Positions 46,407 through 54,965 of a DNA stretch of 64,000 nucleotides are shown here, piece after piece; position 1 is the stretch's first letter, and every line of letters begins with the position of its first letter. The translations under genes were made by a program, and so were the position numbers. The stretch comes from Bacillus sp. AFS037270. Its GTDB lineage: Bacteria > Bacillota > Bacilli > Bacillales_B > DSM-18226. The stretch lies in assembly GCF_002585305.1 (NCBI RefSeq), contig NZ_NUNF01000001.1:37520-101519 (forward strand), given 5' to 3'. The notes under the pieces were generated by a model. It made no database searches, was not told where the DNA came from, and saw only the letters and a list, made by a program, of their open reading frames with translations.

Positions 46407-48134
46407 TTATTTTTTTATATTCCGTTTCTGTTGAAGAAGAAGGTTAAATTCTTGATCTAAAACTGGATACTTTGGATCTTTTTGATCGATCATCGATAAT
46501 TGTCCTAAAATTAGCGCAATCTTGTTTTCAATAATCAATAAATCATCTTCTCCATTATTCACATTATCTTTCTCAGGGTTTAAATATTCGTCCGGTGTCT
46601 TTTCCACTCGTTTAACCCGTTGATCCTCAAAGACAAGCAGACGATCACATAATTTATTAAGAAAATAATAATCATGGGATACGGTGAGGATGGTTCCTGT
46701 GAATTCAGCTAAGGTCTTTTCAAGCTGTTCCCTGCTCGCTAAGTCAAGATGATTGGTTGGCTCATCGAGAATGAGAACATCGTATTCTTTCATTAGTAAA
46801 TCAGTTAGTTTAACTCTCGTTCGTTCCCCAAGACTTAATGTCTTAATCGGATTCAAGATATGTTGTTCCGTAAGACCTAAATTAGCTAATAAGGTTCTGG
46901 CTCTAAGGATGTCTTGTCTGTCAGTAAACCCAAGTGCTTCTAGCGCATTTTTATCAGCAGGCAAATCGTCTACATCTTGACTCAAATAAGCAATTTTTAG
47001 CGAATCACTTTTCCAAATTTCACCCTCAAAGCGAGTCTCTTCACCTAAAATCATCTTGATTAAGGTTGTTTTCCCACTGCCGTTATCGCCTAAAAGACCG
47101 ATTCGCTCCCCGTGATTAATATAGAACTGTGAACCTTGGAATAGGGTGTCGTCACCAAACCTTATTCCAAGCTTCTTTGCCTCGATAATACGCTTTCCTC
47201 TTTTCCCGCTTGCATCAAACTGGAATCTAACGGTAGTTTCTTCTGAAGGCTTCTCGATTCTATTTTTGGTCAATTCACTTTCCAAGCGTTTCATTTTTGA
47301 TTTAATTTGGCTGTCGCGCTTTTTAGCCTTCGCCCGATGATATTCTTTAATCCCAAATTGCCTTTTGGATGGGCCTGAGCCTTTCTTAGTTGAATCGCGG
47401 TGGGCCTTTTCAGACCACGACTTTAATTGCTCCATTTGTGATTCAACTAGTTCAATCTGGCGCTGCTGAACGTGATAAGCATGCTGCTGGTTTTCGAACC
47501 TTTTTTGTTTTTCGATCAGAAAATCACTGTAGTTTCCGTTGTAAAAATGCAGTTTGCTATTTGCTAATTCAAATATTTGAGTAACAGATTGATCCAGGAA
47601 GTGGCGATCATGAGAGATGACCAGGACTGGTCCATCAAAGTTTGCTAATTCAGATACCAGCCAGTTTATTCCTTTAAAATCTAGATGGTTAGTTGGTTCA
47701 TCTAAAATTAAAAAATCAGGTTTCGAGGCCCAGATGTCCGACAGCGCAAGTTTTAGTTTTTCTCCGCCGCTTAAATGCAACAGGCGTTCTCCGTTCCAGT
47801 CATAAACCTTATTGAGACCTAACTCCTTTGTATATTGGTATAAGTCTTCCCCATTTTTTGAGTGATGTTGTCCGAATTCACTAACCTCAAAATCAATAGA
47901 CTGTGATAAGTATCCTATTTTAATGTGATCGGACTTTTCAATGGTTCCTTTATCAGGACGAAGTTTGCCAAGCAGGAGTTTGGCAAGGGTTGTTTTACCG
48001 GAGCCATTACCTCCAACAAGCCCGATTCGATCGCCACTTTTTATATCAAATTGGATATTTTCAAGTATCTTTCTTAGTTGAAAACTTTTATCTAGTCCAC
48101 TGACCTTTAGAACGACTTTTTGATTTGTAAACAT
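46407..48134 (-). CDS. ABC-F ribosomal protection protein (VmlR/Vga-like)
   Basis: A 575-residue soluble protein with two ABC domains (Walker A GGNGSGKTT and GDNGSGKTT; signatures LSGGEK and LSLGERT; Walker B LDEPTNHLD twice), a long interdomain linker with SWSEKAHRDSTKKGS and KEYHRAKAKKRDSQIKS, and a C-terminal helical tail. The linker sequence follows VmlR of B. subtilis, which removes lincosamides, streptogramin A and pleuromutilins from the ribosome. There is no membrane domain. A leader with a terminator lies upstream. A housekeeping ABC-F role cannot be excluded. Confidence 0.88.
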   Translation of the reverse strand: MFTNQKVVLKVSGLDKSFQLRKILENIQFDIKSGDRIGLVGGNGSGKTTLAKLLLGKLRPDKGTIEKSDHIKIGYLSQSIDFEVSEFGQHHSKNGEDLYQYTKELGLNKVYDWNGERLLHLSGGEKLKLALSDIWASKPDFLILDEPTNHLDFKGINWLVSELANFDGPVLVISHDRHFLDQSVTQIFELANSKLHFYNGNYSDFLIEKQKRFENQQHAYHVQQRQIELVESQMEQLKSWSEKAHRDSTKKGSGPSKRQFGIKEYHRAKAKKRDSQIKSKMKRLESELTKNRIEKPSEETTVRFQFDASGKRGKRIIEAKKLGIRFGDDTLFQGSQFYINHGERIGLLGDNGSGKTTLIKMILGEETRFEGEIWKSDSLKIAYLSQDVDDLPADKNALEALGFTDRQDILRARTLLANLGLTEQHILNPIKTLSLGERTRVKLTDLLMKEYDVLILDEPTNHLDLASREQLEKTLAEFTGTILTVSHDYYFLNKLCDRLLVFEDQRVKRVEKTPDEYLNPEKDNVNNGEDDLLIIENKIALILGQLSMIDQKDPKYPVLDQEFNLLLQQKRNIKK

Positions 48135-48151
48135 AAAAAAACTCCCTTCAT

Positions 48152-48351
48152 TTGAACCTGAAAGAGAGTATTATGTCATTTAATGTTATATATCCATGAA
48201 AATCCAGCACAAATAAACCTATGAAGGATTCTTTGCAGTGATAAGATATAAACGATCAGGACATAAAAAAGGACAGACTCATCCTATTCTTCAGGTTCAA
48301 CATTTTCGTAAATTTCGAATAATGTACTGAAAAATAAGATTAAAATTTCAT
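48152..48351 (-). promoter_or_regulatory. Leader region of the ABC-F gene with attenuator-like layout
   Basis: In transcription order: a short leader frame (MKF, 48351-48340, or MNKGPMKF from 48366), an arm TTGAACCTGAA (48300-48290), a small hairpin followed by TTTTTT (48285-48264), and an exact complementary arm TTCAGGTTCAA (48162-48152) next to the gene's ribosome site. The two arms bracket the terminator, so they could form a competing fold. Antibiotic-responsive attenuation of this type is known for vmlR-like genes. Confidence 0.5.
48264..48285 (-). terminator. Leader terminator of the ABC-F gene
   Basis: AGGAT/GTCCT on the minus strand around a six-base loop, then T6. The stem is short (five pairs with one wobble), so it may be an inducible weak terminator. 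Confidence 0.45.
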
Positions 48352-48387
48352 GGGCCCTTTGTTCATTCCTTTACGTTTGATAGTTCT

Positions 48388-48417
48388 ATTTTATTTAAAA
48401 TGAGCTAATTTTGTCAA
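48388..48417 (-). promoter_or_regulatory. Sigma-A-like promoter of the ABC-F gene
   Basis: Minus strand TTGACA (48417-48412), 18-base spacer, TAAAAT (48393-48388). The -35 is perfect. It starts a leader of about 245 bases. Confidence 0.65.
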
Positions 48418-48426
48418 TCATTACAT

Positions 48427-48463
48427 GAAAAAACACCATGCCTATTTAGACATGGTGTTAAGG
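48427..48463 (-). terminator. Terminator downstream of citB
   Basis: AACACCATG and CATGGTGTT arms with TTTTTT on the minus strand. It lies beyond the repeat at 48481-48600, so citB transcripts would run through the repeat. Confidence 0.85.
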
Positions 48464-48480
48464 AACTTAGAAAATAGTTT

Positions 48481-48600
48481 AGCTACAGCGCCTAGGGGCT
48501 CAGAGGTCTACAGCCAATCCGTCAAGAAGGTTAAAAAGCAACCTTCTCGCCGGCTCGTCTTATGCCTGTCGCCCCTGGTCAAGGCGCTTTCGCTTTCTAA
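48481..48600 (-). repeat. Dispersed hairpin repeat, full-length copy
   Basis: Minus-strand reading starts with GCGAAAGCGCCTTGACCAGG, continues GGCGACAGGCATAAGACGAG and ends with GAGCCCCTAGGCGCTGTAGC. The outer GCGCC/GGCGC ends pair, giving a long imperfect hairpin with a second internal stem GAAGGTTG...AACCTTC. Same family as the copies at 45659 and 51792. Confidence 0.85.
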
Positions 48601-51306
48601 TTAAGCTTGTAATTTTTCACGAAGAACCATTTGCAGAATTCCACCGTGACGGTAGTAATCAATTTCCACTTCGGAATCAAAGCGTACAAGAACTTCAAAT
48701 TCTTTCTTATTGCCAGCTTCGTCAGTAGCTGTTACTTTTACAAAATCACGTGGTTTTACATTTTCGTCTACTTGTACTTCGAAAGTTTCTTTACCACTTA
48801 AACCAAGTGATTCAGCGCTGTCGCCATCTTTGAATTGAAGTGGAAGCACGCCCATTAACACTAGGTTAGAACGGTGGATACGTTCAAAGCTTTCAGCAAG
48901 AACTGTTTTAATGCCAAGAAGGTTTGTACCTTTAGCAGCCCAGTCACGTGAAGAACCCATTCCGTAGTCTTTACCAGCAAGAACCATTAATCCAGTGCCA
49001 TCTGCTTTGTACTGCATGCATGCATCATAGATAGATGTAACTTCGCCAGTTGGCCAGTAAGTTGTGAAGCCACCTTCTGTACCTGGTGCGATTTGGTTAC
49101 GGATACGAATGTTTGCAAACGTTCCACGCATCATAACTTCATGGTTACCACGGCGGGAACCATAGGAGTTAAAGTCACGAGGCTCAACGCCTTTTTCTAA
49201 TAAATACTTACCAGCTGGAGTGTTTTTGCCAATAGCTCCTGCAGGTGAGATATGGTCAGTTGTAACAGAATCACCGAACTTGCCGACAACACGAAGTCCT
49301 GCTAGAGGTTCAACTGTACCTGGTTCAGGTGATAAGCCTTCAAAGAATGGCGGGTTAGCAATGTAAGTTGAATTTTCATCCCAAGTATATAATGGCTCAT
49401 TGCTAGTTTTGATTTGGTTCCAGCGCTCGTTGTCACCGAACACATTCTCGTATTCTCTACGGAATAATTCTGGTGTAACAGTGCGTTTTACAACATCATT
49501 TACTTCAGCAGTTGATGGCCAAATATCCTTGAAGAATACATCGTTACCATCTTTATCTTTACCGATTGCTTCATTAGCAAAGTCGATGTTTACAGTTCCT
49601 GCAAGTGCGTAAGCAACAACTAATGGTGGTGAAGCAAGGTAGTTAGCTTTTACAAGCGGGTGAATACGTCCTTCGAAGTTACGGTTACCTGAAAGAACAG
49701 ACGTAACTAAAAGATCGTTTTCCGCGATTGTTTTTTCAATTTCTTCTTTTAATGGACCGGAGTTACCGATACATGTTGTACAACCATAACCAACAAGGTT
49801 AAAGCCGATTTGCTCTAGGTATGGTAGTAAGCCAGAATCACGAAGGTAACCTGTTACAACCTTTGAACCTGGGGCTAAAGAAGTTTTAACGAATTTAGGA
49901 ACTTCCATTCCGAGTTCTACAGCCTTTTTCGCAACAAGTCCTGCACCAACTAGAACATATGGGTTAGATGTGTTTGTACAGCTAGTAATGGAAGCAATTG
50001 CAACTGCACCTGTTTTAATTGCAGCTTCATCGCCATTATTAAATTTAACCACAGCAGACTTTTCAAGCTCATCTGCTTGTAAGCCGAAGCCTTGGTTTCC
50101 TTGTGGAGCAGAAACAGCCTTCACGAATTCTTCTTTCATTTTTGAAAGAGGAATTAAATCTTGAGGGCGCTTAGGTCCAGAAAGATTTGCTTCGATTTCA
50201 GCAAGGTCAATTTCGATGACATCTGTGTAAACAGGCTCAAATGAAGGATCAAAGAATAAACCGTTTGCTTTGCAATATTCTTCTACAACTTTCACTTGCT
50301 CTTCGTCACGTCCAGTTAGGCGCATGTAAGCAAGTGACTCGTCGTCAATGGCAAAGAATCCGCATGTTGCACCGTATTCAGGAGCCATGTTCGCAATTGT
50401 TGCACGGTCAGCTAGTGGTAATGAAGACACACCAGGTCCGAAATACTCAACGAATTTGCCAACTACCCCATGTTTACGTAATACTTGAGTTACTTTAAGT
50501 GCAAGGTCAGTAGCTGTTGCACCGTTTGGAAGCACTCCAGTTAATTTTACACCGACAACTTCTGGTACTGGGAAGTAAGAAGGTTGTCCTAGCATGCCAG
50601 CTTCTGCTTCGATACCGCCAACGCCCCAGCCAAGTACGCCAAGGCCGTTGATCATTGTCGTATGGGAGTCAGTTCCTACTAATGTATCAGGATATGTTTC
50701 AAGTTCGCCATCAACTTCAGCCACATGTACAACATCTGCTAAATATTCAAGGTTTACTTGGTGAACAATCCCTGTTGCAGGTGGAACCGCACGATAGTTG
50801 TTAAATGATTTTTGTGCCCAGCTTAAGAATTGGTAACGTTCGGCGTTACGTTCGAATTCGTAATCCATGTTGATTCTTAATGAATCAGATGAGCCATAGG
50901 CATCAACTTGTACGGAGTGGTCAATAACAAGATCGACCGTTTTTTCTGGATTAATTTTGTCAGGGTCCCCGCCAAGGTCAGCCATTGCTTTTCTTAATGA
51001 AGCAAGGTCAACAACTGCTGGAACACCAGTAAAGTCTTGAAGGATAACACGAGCTGGTTTAAATGGAACATCTACTTCTTTTAGCTCTGCTGTTCCCCAT
51101 TTTGCTAAGTTTTCAACATGCTCTTTTGCGATTACGCGGCCATCATATTGGCGGAGTACAGATTCAAGTAAAACTTTTACGGAATAAGGCAATTTAGATA
51201 CATTGCCAATACCTGCTTCTTCCAATGCGTTTAAACGGTAGTAGTGGTAACGTTTACCGTTAGCTTCGAAGGAAGAACGAGCGTTAAATACATCGTTTTT
51301 TACCAT
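48601..51306 (-). CDS. citB: Aconitate hydratase (aconitase)
   Basis: A 901-residue aconitase of the AcnA/IRP type. Iron-sulfur ligands are in SCTNTSNP and [10 protein letters not shown], and active-site stretches include [32 protein letters not shown] and [13 protein letters not shown]. It interconverts citrate and isocitrate in the TCA cycle and, in B. subtilis, binds RNA when iron is short. ATG at 51306 has GGGGGAA upstream and matches the B. subtilis N-terminus; the upstream frame extension is not coding. Confidence 0.98.
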   Translation of the reverse strand: MVKNDVFNARSSFEANGKRYHYYRLNALEEAGIGNVSKLPYSVKVLLESVLRQYDGRVIAKEHVENLAKWGTAELKEVDVPFKPARVILQDFTGVPAVVDLASLRKAMADLGGDPDKINPEKTVDLVIDHSVQVDAYGSSDSLRINMDYEFERNAERYQFLSWAQKSFNNYRAVPPATGIVHQVNLEYLADVVHVAEVDGELETYPDTLVGTDSHTTMINGLGVLGWGVGGIEAEAGMLGQPSYFPVPEVVGVKLTGVLPNGATATDLALKVTQVLRKHGVVGKFVEYFGPGVSSLPLADRATIANMAPEYGATCGFFAIDDESLAYMRLTGRDEEQVKVVEEYCKANGLFFDPSFEPVYTDVIEIDLAEIEANLSGPKRPQDLIPLSKMKEEFVKAVSAPQGNQGFGLQADELEKSAVVKFNNGDEAAIKTGAVAIASITSCTNTSNPYVLVGAGLVAKKAVELGMEVPKFVKTSLAPGSKVVTGYLRDSGLLPYLEQIGFNLVGYGCTTCIGNSGPLKEEIEKTIAENDLLVTSVLSGNRNFEGRIHPLVKANYLASPPLVVAYALAGTVNIDFANEAIGKDKDGNDVFFKDIWPSTAEVNDVVKRTVTPELFRREYENVFGDNERWNQIKTSNEPLYTWDENSTYIANPPFFEGLSPEPGTVEPLAGLRVVGKFGDSVTTDHISPAGAIGKNTPAGKYLLEKGVEPRDFNSYGSRRGNHEVMMRGTFANIRIRNQIAPGTEGGFTTYWPTGEVTSIYDACMQYKADGTGLMVLAGKDYGMGSSRDWAAKGTNLLGIKTVLAESFERIHRSNLVLMGVLPLQFKDGDSAESLGLSGKETFEVQVDENVKPRDFVKVTATDEAGNKKEFEVLVRFDSEVEIDYYRHGGILQMVLREKLQA

Positions 51307-51429
51307 GTGTAATTCCCCCTGTTCGTTTTCATACCTAAAATTAACGAAAAGTCTTGAAAGTTTGAATTTTCCCATTCATCTTCACTTTTCTCACAATTCT
51401 TATCTTAATACAACCTATAATATAAGTAA

Positions 51430-51468
51430 ATAACAAGAAAGTTATTGTGATTGATAAGTTTTTCTTAT
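51430..51468 (-). promoter_or_regulatory. Candidate CcpC boxes of citB
   Basis: ATAA-N7-TTAT (51454-51468) is the CcpC dyad known from B. subtilis citB. A second ATAA-N8-TTAT lies at 51430-51445, nearer the gene, in front of an AT-rich TATATTATA stretch that could hold the -10. CcpC represses citB until citrate accumulates. The distance to the start (about 150 bases) is compatible. Confidence 0.6.
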
Positions 51469-51551
51469 TGCTTTTTATGTATTTTGTTCAGAATATTTTG
51501 TAAATCTCAACTATACACAAGTGAATTTAGAATTTTAGAAAAATACCCTTT

Positions 51552-51565
51552 CGATAATATTATCG
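51552..51565. promoter_or_regulatory. 14-base palindrome between citB and sspO
   Basis: CGATAATATTATCG is a perfect palindrome in the 326-base divergent gap between citB and sspO. It could be an operator; no factor is suggested by the sequence. Confidence 0.35.
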
Positions 51566-51632
51566 CAAAAAACTTTTATTTTGTCATTATTTATGTGTAG
51601 GAGGAAATATTAAATTACAGGAGGTGATTGGA

Positions 51633-51785
51633 ATGGTAAAACGAAAGTCTAATCATGTAATTCCAGGGATGAATGCAGCAAAAGGTCAAGGAAAAGGCGC
51701 CGGTTTCAATGAGGAATTTGCCAGTGAACCAGAATTAACTGCAAAAGAAAGAATGAACAACAAAAAACGTAAAAAGAATCAATAG
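51633..51785 (+). CDS. sspO: Small acid-soluble spore protein O (CotK)
   Basis: A 50-residue protein, [20 protein letters not shown]...[15 protein letters not shown], nearly the same pattern as B. subtilis SspO. GGAGGTGAT precedes the ATG. It is divergent from citB as in B. subtilis. It is a minor forespore SASP. Confidence 0.95.
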   Translation: MVKRKSNHVIPGMNAAKGQGKGAGFNEEFASEPELTAKERMNNKKRKKNQ

Positions 51786-51791
51786 AAACCT

Positions 51792-51887
51792 AAAGCGGAA
51801 GCGCCTTGAACAGGGGCGACAGGTATAAGACGAGCCTTCTTGTCGGAATGGCTTATTACCCCGAGCCCCTAGGCGCTGCAGCTGGAC
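51792..51887 (+). repeat. Dispersed hairpin repeat, second full copy
   Basis: GCGGAAGCGCCTTGAACAGG, GGCGACAGGTATAAGACGAG and the end GAGCCCCTAGGCGCTGCAGC match the 48481-48600 copy in opposite orientation. It starts a few bases after the sspO stop. Confidence 0.85.
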
Positions 51888-51893
51888 GATGGT

Positions 51894-51923
51894 AAAGCAG
51901 GAGGATCTCCCTCCTGCTTTTTT
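51894..51923. terminator. Bidirectional terminator after sspO
   Basis: AAAGCAGGAGG and CCTCCTGCTTTTTT arms around a short loop. It touches the stop of the next minus-strand gene. Confidence 0.85.
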
Positions 51924-52191
51924 AGTCTTCTTGATTGACTTCTGACACCATTGTTTGAAGATCTTGCTGAAAACGTTGTAATTGTGCTTTCTGATGTTCT
52001 GAAGCAACCTCGAGAGCATTTTCGATCTGCTGGTAGGCCTCATTTACTTCATCTTTTAAATGCTTCAGCTGATGACCGTAGCTGGCGCTGTCACTAACAA
52101 TCGTCTCATACAGGCCTTGAGCATTTTCGTATCCTTGCTGTGCTGCTTGAAAAGCTTGTTGTTTGTCTTTATTATAAGGATATTTTTGCAT
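51922..52191 (-). CDS. Small coiled-coil hypothetical protein
   Basis: An 89-residue, Gln-rich protein that is helical throughout (LKHLKDEVNEAYQQIENALE and AQLQRFQQDLQTMV heptads). It lies between sspO and sspP on the opposite strand. AGGAGTG lies upstream of the ATG. The family is not recognised with certainty; it resembles small uncharacterised Bacillus proteins near spore genes. Confidence 0.65.
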   Translation of the reverse strand: MQKYPYNKDKQQAFQAAQQGYENAQGLYETIVSDSASYGHQLKHLKDEVNEAYQQIENALEVASEHQKAQLQRFQQDLQTMVSEVNQED

Positions 52192-52302
52192 TTTCTAATC
52201 CACTCCTTCATTTTATATACCGTTAAATTGCACAGAAAAATACAATTTATTCAGCATAAAAACACTTATTGACTGCATCCTAACAGATAGGAGGGATGAA
52301 AT

Positions 52303-52443
52303 ATGGTAAACAAAAATGATGGAAAAGATATGCGTAAAAATGCACCAAAACAATCAGGCCAGCCAGAACCTATGAGTGGTTCTAAGAAAGTAAAAAATCG
52401 CAACCATTCTCGTAATAACCATAATGCAGGACATGATATGTAG
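52303..52443 (+). CDS. sspP: Small acid-soluble spore protein P (CotL)
   Basis: A 46-residue protein: [20 protein letters not shown], then [21 protein letters not shown]. This follows B. subtilis SspP almost residue by residue. GGAGG lies before the ATG. In B. subtilis sspO and sspP are cotranscribed; here a minus-strand gene and a repeat separate them. Confidence 0.95.
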   Translation: MVNKNDGKDMRKNAPKQSGQPEPMSGSKKVKNRNHSRNNHNAGHDM

Positions 52444-52452
52444 ATAAAAGTG

Positions 52453-52491
52453 GAAGCGCCAGTTTATAGTAACTGGGCGCTTCCCGTTTTT
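52453..52491. terminator. Bidirectional terminator between sspP and selA
   Basis: GGAAGCGCC...AGT and ACT...GGCGCTTCC arms with a T run on the plus strand. The GGAAGCGCC arm resembles the ends of the dispersed repeat, so it may derive from that family. Confidence 0.8.
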
Positions 52492-52496
52492 ATGAA

Positions 52497-53912
52497 TTAT
52501 TCAGGATTAATATTTACAATTGCATCTAACAATAGGTTTTCTTCCCCAACAGAAACGGTTCTTAAATCAATAATTAATTCATCCTTTTGAATACGGGCAA
52601 TAATGGCAGGTTTCGTTTCCGTTCGTAATTTTCTGCCGATCTGCTCTGCTGAAAGCTTTTCATGCTTTAGGGCAATGACCATGGTTGGCAGTAAGACATC
52701 CGGCATTGTTCCCCCGCCGACTTGGCTTGAGTCTTGTAAGATAGTAGCATTAAACTGACTCGTTTTTTGTAATAATTTTGTAACGAATAATTGTGCTCTT
52801 TCGTCTAATTGATGAATAGAAACTAATAAATCACGAATTGTTGGGATATTTCTCATTGCGGTTTCCCCTCGGGCATAATCAATAAGGGTTCCCTCTAGAG
52901 CTGCCAATGTCATCTTATCAACCCGAACTACTCTGGCTAATTGGTGTTTTTTCAATTGGTCAATAATAGCTTTCTTTCCGGCAATTATCCCTGCCTGTGG
53001 TCCGCCAAGGAGTTTATCTCCACTAAACGTAACAACATCCGCCCCCATTTCGATGACCTCTTTAACGACCGGTTCATCGCCTATACCATGCTTCTTAAAG
53101 TCATACAGCGCGCCGCTGCCAAGATCCTCATAGAAGATTACATTTTCTTGCCTTTTAGTTAGCTGTACGAGTTCTTCTGTTTCAACTGATTTTGTAAAGC
53201 CGATCACTTTAAAATTGCTGGTATGTACTTTCATGATTACAGCGGTATCTGGTGACAATGCATTTTCATAGTCATACAAGTGGGTTTTATTTGTCGTGCC
53301 GACCTCTTTTAGGATGGCACCGCTTTCCTCCATGATGGATGAAATGCGAAAGGATCCCCCAATCTCAACAAGCTGTCCACGGGAAACAATGACCTCTTTT
53401 TGTTTAGCTAATGACCTTAATACAAGATAAACAGCCGACGCGTTGTTATTGACGACCATTGCTGCTTCAGCACCTGTAATTTCTCTAATGAGTGATTCTA
53501 CATGACTATGGCGTGAGCCCCGTTCCCCTTCCTTCAATCTATATTCTAGATTGGAGTAATTTCTTGCCGTTTCGACCACATGCGTAATCGCATTTTCACT
53601 TAGTCTTGCCCTTCCAAGGTTTGTATGTAAAATAGTCCCTGTTGCATTGATGACTTTTTCTATCGTATAGGAGTATTGCTTTTGAATATTTTCTTCAAGT
53701 GTTTGAAACAATTCTTCCGTAAAATTATTGGTTCCAGGTGTGGCTCCTTGCCATTGCCCTTTTAGTATCGAATCCCTGATTTGATCGAGCACGTCTTTTA
53801 GCTGTTTTGTAAGCTGCGGATGATCAAGTTGGTTTTCGTTATAAAGTTCGAGAAAATTCTCATGGTTTTGTAGCTCATGGATGGCCGGTAGTGAACGTAA
53901 CCATTCTTTCAC
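52497..53912 (-). CDS. selA: L-seryl-tRNA(Sec) selenium transferase
   Basis: A 471-residue PLP enzyme. VINATGTILHTNLGRARLS, VNNNASAVYLVLRSL and the PLP lysine in TFSGDKLLGGPQAG are SelA hallmarks. It turns seryl-tRNA(Sec) into selenocysteyl-tRNA(Sec) using selenophosphate from SelD. GTG at 53912 has AAAGGAG nine bases upstream and gives the usual SelA length; the frame stays open further upstream without a ribosome site. selB, which usually follows selA, is absent here, since sspP and a terminator come next. Confidence 0.95.
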   Translation of the reverse strand: MKEWLRSLPAIHELQNHENFLELYNENQLDHPQLTKQLKDVLDQIRDSILKGQWQGATPGTNNFTEELFQTLEENIQKQYSYTIEKVINATGTILHTNLGRARLSENAITHVVETARNYSNLEYRLKEGERGSRHSHVESLIREITGAEAAMVVNNNASAVYLVLRSLAKQKEVIVSRGQLVEIGGSFRISSIMEESGAILKEVGTTNKTHLYDYENALSPDTAVIMKVHTSNFKVIGFTKSVETEELVQLTKRQENVIFYEDLGSGALYDFKKHGIGDEPVVKEVIEMGADVVTFSGDKLLGGPQAGIIAGKKAIIDQLKKHQLARVVRVDKMTLAALEGTLIDYARGETAMRNIPTIRDLLVSIHQLDERAQLFVTKLLQKTSQFNATILQDSSQVGGGTMPDVLLPTMVIALKHEKLSAEQIGRKLRTETKPAIIARIQKDELIIDLRTVSVGEENLLLDAIVNINPE

Positions 53913-54100
53913 AATAAAAAACTCCTTTTGTAAACTAGCTGCGGGCTGTTTGACTTTTCGTATGGTATAAGGGCAATTTAGCCGCCTGCCTTCGACTTTT
54001 TGTAGCTCGTCCGTTGGCAAAATTTCTTTTCCTATTATATCATAACCGGTTCACATTTTAAGTTCGGATAGAATAAAATGAACGAGCAAGGGGGATTATT

Positions 54101-54496
54101 ATGAGGAAAAAACATCTGCAAAATCAAACCTTTGATTTTGCCTTAGTGGAAAAGTGGCTGGAAAACTATTTTCTGGATCCGCTCACAGCTTATTACGACC
54201 AAACACAATTTCAAATTGACTTGTTCGAGACCGATCAAGAGTGGATTGTTGAAGCGATTTTAAGTGATTTTGAGGCATCAGATATAAGAGTATATATAGA
54301 AGAAAAAAAATTAACCATCTCGGCAGCGAAACACCCCCCTTACACAACCCATTATAAACGGTCACGTTCAATTGATTTTCCATTTTATATCAAAGAGCAG
54401 GATATATCAGCGGCTTTTACAAATGGTAGATTAGAGATTTTTATCTCTAAAACCACAAAAGGATCAGGAAAAAACAGATATATTACTTTACCTTAA
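54101..54496 (+). CDS. Hsp20/alpha-crystallin-like protein
   Basis: A 131-residue protein with an alpha-crystallin domain (about residues 40-130): EWIVEAILSDFEASDIRVYI, KKLTISA, RSIDFPFYI and the strand NGRLEIFISK. It is divergent, like spore-associated Hsp20 relatives of the CotM or YocM kind. It probably binds unfolded proteins or belongs to the coat. It lies between selA and the selenoprotein genes without obvious link. GGGGG lies before the ATG. Confidence 0.8.
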   Translation: MRKKHLQNQTFDFALVEKWLENYFLDPLTAYYDQTQFQIDLFETDQEWIVEAILSDFEASDIRVYIEEKKLTISAAKHPPYTTHYKRSRSIDFPFYIKEQDISAAFTNGRLEIFISKTTKGSGKNRYITLP

Positions 54497-54557
54497 ACCT
54501 GTGTTTAAGGATGATTTTTTCAGTCCAGGTTAACATAATATGATTATGCAAATAAAA

Positions 54558-54585
54558 ATAAGCCCTCGTTTTTTGAGGGCTTTTG
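54558..54585. terminator. Bidirectional terminator after the SelW-like gene
   Basis: AAGCCCTCG and TGAGGGCTTTT arms; T-rich on both strands. It lies directly after the TGA stop of the SelW-like gene. Confidence 0.85.
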
Positions 54586-54825
54586 TCATTTAGTCTTAAT
54601 AATTTCAATCATTTCTTCAGTATCTGGGAACACTCCTGTTTCAAGCTTGGAATAAATCTTCTCCCCATTAACGGTCACTTCGAAAGCGCCGCCTGAACTA
54701 GGAATTAGTTCTAATTTTTGTATGTCCCGATAAAAATGGTTAAATAGCTCTTCCGCGAAACTCGCGGCTTTTGGTGCGTAGTTTCATTGCATACAAAATT
54801 CTACAATAACATGGTAGTTTTTCAC
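54586..54825 (-). CDS. SelW-like (Rdx family) selenoprotein, CxxU motif
   Basis: A 79-residue protein if UGA is read as selenocysteine. From GTG 54825 (AGGGGGTG upstream) the frame reads NYHVIVEFCMQ-Sec-NYAPKAASFAEEL, with UGA at 54786-54784 as codon 14, giving a Cys-x-x-Sec redox motif after the first beta strand. GGAFEVTVNGEKIYSK and TGVFPDTEEMIEIIKT are the rest of the Rdx thioredoxin-like fold. The hairpin CCGCGA-GTT-TCGCGG follows 22 bases after the UGA. A thiol redox role is expected; the partner is unknown. It is divergent from selD. Confidence 0.9.
54744..54770 (-). promoter_or_regulatory. SECIS-like stem-loop of the SelW-like gene
   Basis: Perfect six-pair stem CCGCGA/TCGCGG (54767-54753 region on the minus strand) with loop GTT, about 22 bases after the UGA. 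G in the loop and the distance fit the bacterial SECIS rules. Confidence 0.7.
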
Positions 54826-54965
54826 ATGTTCACCCCCTATATTTCGGTTTTCCTATATCTAGATAGTAGAAATATTTTACCGTATCCCCTTACCTTCTGC
54901 AAATGTTCTGCATGATTGGTGCGGATTTACACGGAAAGAGGTATACTATGAAAATGGAGGTGGAC

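Noticed and set aside
53913..54020. N-terminal extension of the selA frame
   Set aside because: No ribosome site before the upstream start, and the GTG at 53912 gives the family's normal length and start.
53913..54060. tRNA(Sec) gene (selC) near selA
   Set aside because: No cloverleaf, no UCA anticodon loop and no GGTTC-type T arm could be found on either strand.
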